The translations under genes were made by a program, and so were the position numbers. Of a DNA stretch of 64,000 bases, positions 58,392 through 64,000 are shown in pieces (position 1 is the first letter of the stretch; each line of letters opens with the position of its first letter). Where the stretch lies: assembly GCA_000974665.1 (NCBI GenBank), contig BBSY01000005.1, positions 1 through 64,000 on the forward strand. The letters are read 5' to 3'. The stretch comes from an alpha proteobacterium U9-1i (GTDB lineage: Bacteria > Pseudomonadota > Alphaproteobacteria > Caulobacterales > Aquidulcibacteraceae). The notes below the pieces were generated by a model. That model was given only the letters and a program-made list of their open reading frames with translations, did not search any database and had not been told where the DNA came from.

Positions 58392-59717
58392 ATGGGCTTT
58401 CGTCTCCGCAATTATCTGCCGAAGGGGCTCTATTGGCGGACCTTGCTGATCATCGTCGCGCCAGCGGCGCTACTGCAATTGATCATCTCGTTGGTGTTTC
58501 TGGACGACCATTGGCAAGCGACGTCAAAGCGCATGAGCCAGGCAGTGGCGTCGGATGTCTCGCTGCTGATCCAACTTTACGAACGCGACCCAACGCCGGA
58601 GCGGTTTGAATATCTGCGCGGCTTGGCGCTTCAGCCCTTGCGCTTGCAGATTCAGCTTGAACCACACGCGCGGCTTGAGCGCGACCGCTGCCGAGGCGGG
58701 CGCTCGGTTTCAGACGGCTACCTCACGCGCGCCCTGATCGAAGACCTTGGGCGCGAAGTCTGGTACGACAGCCGTTGCGCCGGCAATCAGGTGATCATCC
58801 GCGTGCCGATCGAAGGCGGCGTGCTTGATGTGCGCGCGTTCCGCGATCGTGTGCAGGCGCGCTCCGGCCCGCTGTTTCTCGCGTGGATTTTCGGCGCAAC
58901 GTTGTTCCTTTGCATTGTCTCCGTCATCTTTATCCGCAACCAAGTGCGCCCGATCGAGAAGCTCGCGGACGCGATGGAGAGGTTCGGGCGGGGCGAAGGC
59001 TTTGACGAAAAATTTCGCGCCCGGGGCGCGCGTGAAGTACGCGGCGCGACGGCGGCGTTTTTCGATATGCGAGAGCGCATTAAGCGCCACATCGAGCAAC
59101 GCTCGCAATTGCTGGCGGGCGTGAGCCACGATCTGCGCACGCCGCTGACACGGCTCAAACTTCAACTCGCCCTGATGACGCCCTCGCCGGAGATCGAAGA
59201 CGCGAAGAGCGATCTGGCCGAGATGGAAGCGACGCTGGACGAATACCTGGCCTTCGCAAAAGGTATTGCCGAGGAAGCGCCCGACGTTGTCGATCTGGGC
59301 GCGCTGGCGGAGGAAAGTGCGGCCAACGCGGCGCGCTCCGGCGCCGATATCGCTGTTGAGCGTTCGGGCGAGGTTCACGCGCCCGGACGCAAACGCGGGC
59401 TGAAGCGCTGCCTTGCGAACCTCATCGATAATGCGGCCGCGCATGGCGACAAGGTGCGCGTCATCGTCAAAGGCGAGGCGGACGCGATCAGCGTTTCGGT
59501 GGACGACAATGGCCCTGGCATCCCTGAGGAGCTTTACGAGGAAGCCTTCCGCCCGTTCTCGCGTTTGGATGAGACTCGCTCGCGCAACCAGAAGGGCGTG
59601 GGCCTGGGCTTGGCGATCGCGCGCGATGTCGCGCGCTCCCATGGTGGGGACATTCATCTGAGCCAAAGCCCGCTCGGCGGGCTGCGGGCGACGTTGCGCC
59701 TACCCCGCCCTGCCTGA
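58392..59717 (+). CDS. EnvZ-type sensor histidine kinase
   Basis: 441 residues. Transmembrane helix (LLIIVAPAALLQLIISLVFL), a periplasmic region of about 110 residues with DDHWQATSKRMSQAVASDVS, second helix (FLAWIFGATLFLCIVSVIFI), HAMP linker (NQVRPIEKLADAMERFGRGE), H box LLAGVSHDLRTPLTRLKLQL with intact His, N box LANLIDNAAAHGDKV, G1 VDDNGPGIPEEL, G2 KGVGLGLAIARDVARSHGG. Partner of the OmpR-type regulator, 1214 bases upstream of it in the operon. The small periplasmic loop leaves room for input from the neighbouring secreted protein. Confidence 0.92.
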   Translation: MGFRLRNYLPKGLYWRTLLIIVAPAALLQLIISLVFLDDHWQATSKRMSQAVASDVSLLIQLYERDPTPERFEYLRGLALQPLRLQIQLEPHARLERDRCRGGRSVSDGYLTRALIEDLGREVWYDSRCAGNQVIIRVPIEGGVLDVRAFRDRVQARSGPLFLAWIFGATLFLCIVSVIFIRNQVRPIEKLADAMERFGRGEGFDEKFRARGAREVRGATAAFFDMRERIKRHIEQRSQLLAGVSHDLRTPLTRLKLQLALMTPSPEIEDAKSDLAEMEATLDEYLAFAKGIAEEAPDVVDLGALAEESAANAARSGADIAVERSGEVHAPGRKRGLKRCLANLIDNAAAHGDKVRVIVKGEADAISVSVDDNGPGIPEELYEEAFRPFSRLDETRSRNQKGVGLGLAIARDVARSHGGDIHLSQSPLGGLRATLRLPRPA

Positions 59718-59824
59718 GGTTGGGCCGCAGCGGCAGGCGCCAAGCTGTGGATAACTTGCCCCCACGCGGTTCGCGGAGGGCATGTAAGATCGTAAAGGCA
59801 AACCCGGTTCCACGAGCAGGCGAC

Positions 59825-61174
59825 ATGGCGGACAGCGGCGACCCGATCAATCGGGCACGAATTTGCATCGATTTCGGCACCGCGCTCTCCAAGGCGAGCA
59901 TGTGCCTGGACGCGAGCCTCCCGCTTGAGGTGGGCGTGCGCACGATCCCGATCGGCGCGGTGGCTGGCGCAGAGCACCACTTGCTCGCGCCGTCGGTGCT
60001 GTTCGTGGATGGCGGGCGCCTTTTCTTCGGCCCCGCCGCGTTCGGCCACGCACAAGCCGGCGTCGCCGCGAACCGCGACCCGATCCTCTCATTCAAGACC
60101 GTGCTCGGCGCGGCGGACGTGCCCTCAGCGCTGGCGCAGAAAATGCCGCCCTCGATCGACCCGACCGGCACCCTGCGCGCGCGCGACGCGCTGACGCTTT
60201 ATCTCGCGTACCTCGATCAGCTGATCCGCGAGGCGTTGCGCTTCGCCGCGGACGTGCCACCCGGGATCGCCGAAGCGCCTCGCCGGTATACGAGCCCGGT
60301 GTGGAAACCCGGCGGTGGCGTCGATTTGGCGTTCGAGCAGATTTTCAATGAAGCTGCGGCGGTCTCGCAAAAGCTTGGCCGGTTGTTTCTCTCGCCAGAC
60401 GGCATCTCCATCGCCCAGTGCAAAGACGCGCTCGACAAGGCGGCCGCCGCACCCGGCGATGGCCACCTCGAAACCGGCATTTTCGAACCGCACGCAGCGG
60501 CGGCGGCGAGCCTGGCGTTCACTTCCTCCCCGACGCGCTTTGTCATGGTTTTCGACATGGGCGCGGGCACCACCGATATCGCCGCGTTCGATTTCGACGA
60601 AACGTCCGATCCGCCGTCGCTCACCGAAATCAAGGGCGCCCGCCAATGCAGCGCGCTCGCTGGCGATGAGATTGACCGCATCATGGTTGAGCTGGTGCTG
60701 CGCAAGCGCAACGCCAAAGACGACGATGCGCGCGCGATGCGCTCAATGAAGCTGGCCGCGCGCGAGCTGAAGAAAGAGCTGTTCGCGACGGGCAAATGCC
60801 AACTGAAGAACGGTTGGATCAACACCACGATCACCGCGAAGGATCTCGCCGACGACGAGCAGTTCCGAGGCTATCAAGGCGCGCTTGCGCGGCTGATCGC
60901 CGCGAGCCTCACGGCAGTTGTGCAGCGCGCGATGCAAGTGGGTGGCGGCACGATCGACGTGGTGTTGGCGGGCGGCGGCTCGCATTTGCCGTTCTTGCCG
61001 AACCTCGTACGGCATGTGTCCGGCAATCTGCCGGGCAATGTGACGCTGCGCGTTGGCCCGCTGTCGCCAGCAAGCTCCTATTACAACACGATCGATCCCG
61101 CGCTTTCGAGCACCTTCCCGCAGATCGCCATGTCCGTAGGCGGCGCGCTCGTGGAGCGGATGGCGCCGGCTTAG
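59825..61174 (+). CDS. Hsp70-like ATPase without a substrate-binding domain
   Basis: 449 residues counted from the ATG at 59825, with GCAGG 6 bases upstream. It shows the actin/Hsp70 ATPase pattern: N-terminal phosphate loop ICIDFGTALSKASMCLDASL, second phosphate loop FVMVFDMGAGTTDIAAFDFD, connect region ALAGDEIDRIMVELVLRKRN, and adenosine motif VVLAGGGSHLPFLPNLVRHV. The length fits only the nucleotide-binding domain plus a short tail, so it is a specialised DnaK relative rather than a general chaperone. No DnaJ gene is adjacent. The stop overlaps the convergent amidohydrolase gene as TTAG. Confidence 0.83.
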   Translation: MADSGDPINRARICIDFGTALSKASMCLDASLPLEVGVRTIPIGAVAGAEHHLLAPSVLFVDGGRLFFGPAAFGHAQAGVAANRDPILSFKTVLGAADVPSALAQKMPPSIDPTGTLRARDALTLYLAYLDQLIREALRFAADVPPGIAEAPRRYTSPVWKPGGGVDLAFEQIFNEAAAVSQKLGRLFLSPDGISIAQCKDALDKAAAAPGDGHLETGIFEPHAAAAASLAFTSSPTRFVMVFDMGAGTTDIAAFDFDETSDPPSLTEIKGARQCSALAGDEIDRIMVELVLRKRNAKDDDARAMRSMKLAARELKKELFATGKCQLKNGWINTTITAKDLADDEQFRGYQGALARLIAASLTAVVQRAMQVGGGTIDVVLAGGGSHLPFLPNLVRHVSGNLPGNVTLRVGPLSPASSYYNTIDPALSSTFPQIAMSVGGALVERMAPA

Positions 61175-62814
61175 GCGCTTAGCCGCAAGAAGCGTTTGGC
61201 ATTCTCCGACGAGAAATTGCGAAGCGCATCGGCGGGAATCGCCGCTTGCGAAAATCCGCGCGCGATGTTGTCGAAGTAGCGTTCGCGGTTGGGAATGCGT
61301 TCGAACATGATCCAATCGCTGCCATAAAGCAGCTTGCGGAAATCCGGGTCACCGGACGTGCGCGCGTAGTCCCGAAGCGCGGTGAAGAAGCGCCGAACTT
61401 GTGCGGCCTGGTCCGCGTCTTCGCTGACGAATTCTTCCATGAAGCTGAGATCGACGTAGACGTTGGGATAGCGAAGCAGCGGCCCCTTCAAGCGACCCCA
61501 GGATTCGCCTGGCTTGTTGAGGAAATCGCTGACGCTGTCGAAGTGCCCGAGGCAGAGGCGGAGGTTCGCAAGGCCAAGCCCGCCCTCCGATGGTGACGCA
61601 AAAACCTTCGCCCATTGGGCGGGGTGCCCACGCTCAGCGAAGCGGCAACCTGCATCGACAGAGTTTCCCGAATGCGTGGTGATCGGAACCTGCTCTGTCG
61701 CAGCCCAGGTAAAGAACGCCAGCATAGCGTCGTCGAGCGCGCGTCCGAGCGTACGCGCGTCGGCGCCTCGGGCCCTATTCCATTGCTCAACAACGTGCGT
61801 CGGGAACGGGCTCCCGGAGCCGGGATGTTCGCGCTCAAGGCCGACGTTATCGGTCGGCCGGAATCCCATCGGCGGATAAATTTTCACGCCCTGAATGCGC
61901 TGCTGGCGCCAGTGTTCTTTCAAGCGGTCCAGCGACGTCGGCTGTGCCGGCCGACGCACGCCCTCAAGCGCTTCGCGCAGCGGATCGAACGGCGCGAAGC
62001 TTTGCAGCCCCGGGTGGAGGCGCGTGCGAAGCTTATGCATCACCGTGATCTGATCTTCCGTTGTCGATCGTTCGTGCGGCGCCTCGCCCAGCCAATGCTC
62101 GTAATCCACCATGAGGCCAACGAAATGGCTCACGGACTGGCGTTGGTACACGGATTTAAATCGCTTGATGATGCGGCTGCGCGAGCGCGAAAGCCAAAAG
62201 CCCCAATCCAGATATCGCCCGATATCGGTTGGCGCTTCCTCGCGCACGATACGATCCATCTTCTGACGCTGGCTGAGCGGGCGCCCGTCCAGGCCTGACC
62301 CGCCGGCCGCGATGTCGATATCGCTGAGAAGCAAACGTGCAGGCGTATTGCCGTCGTGTCCCGACGTTGCGCGATCCATTGCCTCAAGCCGGTTCGCGAG
62401 GGCGTCCTTGTAGCCATTGCGCGCCGCCTCATCAGCGGCGTTTTGGCGTTCCTCATCTTCAAACACATCTTCTTCGGGATCGGGGGGGCCATCCTGCGCG
62501 CCGCGGTCAATGCGCGCGGACTCGACGCGCGCGGACGGCGCTATCCCCTGCAGCGTTGACTTCAACAGTCCGCCAAGCGCCCTGCCTTGCGGCTTTCCAT
62601 CGCGGCACTCAGGAGGCAGATTCTCTTGGTTGTAGTTCTTGAACACCACCACGGAGATGAATTCTTGCACGGACAAGTCCGTCGCGTTGAACACGTGGGT
62701 GTGCGCATCGACGATCGTGGTGGGCGCGGCAATGTCCAGTGCGGGCGTTCTTGTTTGAGAGCTGCCACACGCGGCCACCGCACCGACACTGAGCAACAAC
62801 GCGCGTCTGTTCAT
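61171..62814 (-). CDS. Amidohydrolase-fold metal-dependent hydrolase
   Basis: 547 residues counted from the ATG at 62814. N-terminus RRALLLSVGAVAAC-GSSQTR looks like a lipoprotein signal. Metal-site motifs of the TIM-barrel amidohydrolase superfamily: TTIVDAHTHVFNATDLS, EQVPITTHSGNSVDAGC, LRLCLGHFDSVSDF, and LLYGSDWIMFERIP. A long insertion (about residues 85-200, rich in Asp/Glu/Arg) separates the first motif from the rest. The substrate is unknown; a secreted enzyme with this fold is unusual. It lies 20 bases downstream of the protease gene. Confidence 0.8.
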   Translation of the reverse strand: MNRRALLLSVGAVAACGSSQTRTPALDIAAPTTIVDAHTHVFNATDLSVQEFISVVVFKNYNQENLPPECRDGKPQGRALGGLLKSTLQGIAPSARVESARIDRGAQDGPPDPEEDVFEDEERQNAADEAARNGYKDALANRLEAMDRATSGHDGNTPARLLLSDIDIAAGGSGLDGRPLSQRQKMDRIVREEAPTDIGRYLDWGFWLSRSRSRIIKRFKSVYQRQSVSHFVGLMVDYEHWLGEAPHERSTTEDQITVMHKLRTRLHPGLQSFAPFDPLREALEGVRRPAQPTSLDRLKEHWRQQRIQGVKIYPPMGFRPTDNVGLEREHPGSGSPFPTHVVEQWNRARGADARTLGRALDDAMLAFFTWAATEQVPITTHSGNSVDAGCRFAERGHPAQWAKVFASPSEGGLGLANLRLCLGHFDSVSDFLNKPGESWGRLKGPLLRYPNVYVDLSFMEEFVSEDADQAAQVRRFFTALRDYARTSGDPDFRKLLYGSDWIMFERIPNRERYFDNIARGFSQAAIPADALRNFSSENAKRFLRLSA

Positions 62815-62834
62815 TGCGACCTCCAAAATACAGG

Positions 62835-64000
62835 CTAATCGCCGAACCTGGCGACACACGGTCCAAAGCGCCGAATGGTGCCAGCTTCATTTCGTTGCGT
62901 GGGCACGGACACGCCTGCGGGCACGATCGCGGGTGAGGCAAACGCCGGCGATGGCGAAGGCCGTTGCGGGTCCTCGCTGTAACGGTTGCGCGGGCAAAGG
63001 TCGCGGAAGGAACCGGACTGCGCATAGCAAGTTCGAGCGCCGATGGTGGCCCAGCCCGTTTGCGGGTTGCTCACGGCGAATGCGAAATTGTCACCGCCCG
63101 CAGAGGTCTCGTTTTCGTGCCGCGATCCCATCAAGTGCCCGAGTTCATGCGCCAGCGTCGCGCGGCCGCCTAAGCAACCTAACGCAACCACGGCAAACGC
63201 CGTGTCTCGGGTGGTTGGGGTAGTGATCACGTCGTCGGGGGCAGCGCCGCAGATCATCGCGTCCCGCACGATCAACACAACCACATCCGCATGCACACGA
63301 GCACGCTCGGCGAACACATCGTCGAGGTAGATGTCTCCGCGTGTCTGGAGTCGGATGAGATGGCGATTCCACGCTTTATCCATCTGCGTCGATGAGCAAT
63401 CGTAGAGCGGGTTGCTGCAAGGCGATTTGTCTGCGTCTTCGGAATAGGCGCTCACATATGTCAACGGCTCTTCGGAAACGGTGAAGCTGTTGATGCTGCT
63501 GCGGTTCAGCGCCGTTCTGAATTCGGAGAGCGGCCTGAAAACGTATTGGTCCAAACTGTCGAGGCCCTGTTCCGCAGGCTTCGTAAAAACGAACAATATT
63601 CTCAGCTCCGCGCCCGCAGGGCAAGTTGGCGTCAGGAGCGGAACGGACGGCGCGGCAGCTCCTGGATTATTAGGACCGTCGAAGGCGCTCGCGGGATGAT
63701 CGGGCGCAGGCGGCGCTCGCACCGCAGGCTCGATCACCGCGAACGTGCTCTCGGACAATTGCCGGAACTGAACATCGCCATTGACCGTCTCCATGCGCCC
63801 AGAGATCACGCCGTCCAACTCCATGAGTTCAGCTTGCGCATAGCTGCCGTCCGGAAGCGTGGTTTGGCCCGTCCAAAAGCGCGCGCGGCCAAAGGTGCGA
63901 GGCGCGTCAACCGCCTCAAACGATTGAAAGTCGCCGTTAGGCAAGGGCAACGCCACACGCTGTCCGTCGCCCCTGCCAAATGCATCCGTGACAACATCGC
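62835..64000 (-). CDS. Metzincin-like metallopeptidase, 5' part outside window
   Basis: At least 388 residues; the frame stays open to the window end and reads GRGDGQRVALPLPNGDFQSF before the first ATG-type codon at 63956, so the start is outside. The zinc motif is ATLAHELGHLMGSRHENETS (HExxHxxGxxH), following a mid-region with several Cys (CSNPLYDCSS, MICGAA). After it the expected Met-turn is not obvious: ATIGARTCYAQSGSFRDLCP has Gly/Ala where reprolysin-like enzymes have Met. The N-terminal propeptide is missing from view. A secreted protease is likely but the active form is not certain. Confidence 0.75.
   Translation of the reverse strand, partial: DVVTDAFGRGDGQRVALPLPNGDFQSFEAVDAPRTFGRARFWTGQTTLPDGSYAQAELMELDGVISGRMETVNGDVQFRQLSESTFAVIEPAVRAPPAPDHPASAFDGPNNPGAAAPSVPLLTPTCPAGAELRILFVFTKPAEQGLDSLDQYVFRPLSEFRTALNRSSINSFTVSEEPLTYVSAYSEDADKSPCSNPLYDCSSTQMDKAWNRHLIRLQTRGDIYLDDVFAERARVHADVVVLIVRDAMICGAAPDDVITTPTTRDTAFAVVALGCLGGRATLAHELGHLMGSRHENETSAGGDNFAFAVSNPQTGWATIGARTCYAQSGSFRDLCPRNRYSEDPQRPSPSPAFASPAIVPAGVSVPTQRNEAGTIRRFGPCVARFGD

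Overview
The window is about 65 percent GC, densely packed and read on both strands. It looks like the chromosome of an alphaproteobacterium, most likely of the Caulobacterales (Hyphomonadaceae-like). Pointers are a PodJ-like polarity protein with Sel1 repeats (35046..38768) with two CcrM-type GANTC sites upstream, a CC_3452-like small secreted protein, an ExoD protein, and a MerR (LiuR-like) controlled beta-oxidation operon. I see no tRNA, rRNA, CRISPR array, prophage or classical insertion sequence. No gene-free stretch exceeds 300 bases; the longest are 15497..15791 and 25090..25380, both annotated below.

Layout. 1-5.6 kb: end of uvrD, a DUF2971 gene, a DUF6065-like gene, a Ser/Asn-repeat secreted protein, a ParE-type toxin-antitoxin pair and prmA. 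5.7-16.7 kb: aminopeptidase P, membrane and secreted proteins, hemolysin III, a dienoyl-CoA isomerase-like crotonase, pyrophosphatase, a thiolase and lipoproteins. 16.8-25.1 kb: exoD, a Dcm-Vsr methylase/repair pair, a histidine kinase lacking its phospho-acceptor His, an OmpA-type lipoprotein and an RhlE-like RNA helicase. 25.4-34.9 kb: thymidine kinase, then a leftward fatty/acyl-CoA degradation operon (merR, acyl-CoA dehydrogenase, osmC, thiolase, DUF559 nuclease, fadJ) and an alpha-hydroxy-acid oxidase. 35-46.4 kb: the PodJ-like protein, a TauE/TIGR02186/DUF3429 trio, and the ligase-associated PdeM nuclease and DEXH helicase separated by an alkylsulfatase. 46.5-64 kb: MscS channel, two tandem receiver-like proteins with Glu in place of the phospho-Asp, esterase, TetR, thioesterases, Asp/Glu racemase, D-cysteine desulfhydrase, a BCAT-type aminotransferase, a marR-ompR-envZ operon, an Hsp70-like ATPase, an amidohydrolase and a partial metzincin-like protease.

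The most striking signal is a family of GC-rich palindromic elements built on the core CTCCCCCG-N4-CGGGGGAG and normally present as inverted pairs. A pair lies in three junctions of the beta-oxidation operon, and one of these pairs encloses a DUF559 nuclease gene whose two protein ends are encoded by the repeats. Another pair is read in frame inside the ligase-associated helicase, and a half element is read in frame inside uvrD. This suggests a mobile palindrome whose autonomous form may be the repeat-nuclease-repeat unit. A second palindrome family, also in inverted pairs, lies at 10717..10817 and 23483..23590.

At least three signalling proteins carry substitutions at the phosphorylation residue. 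Seven of thirteen convergent gene pairs overlap by exactly four bases at their stop codons, so many genes have no room for an intrinsic terminator. Functions are read from motifs and family knowledge only; no database search was run.
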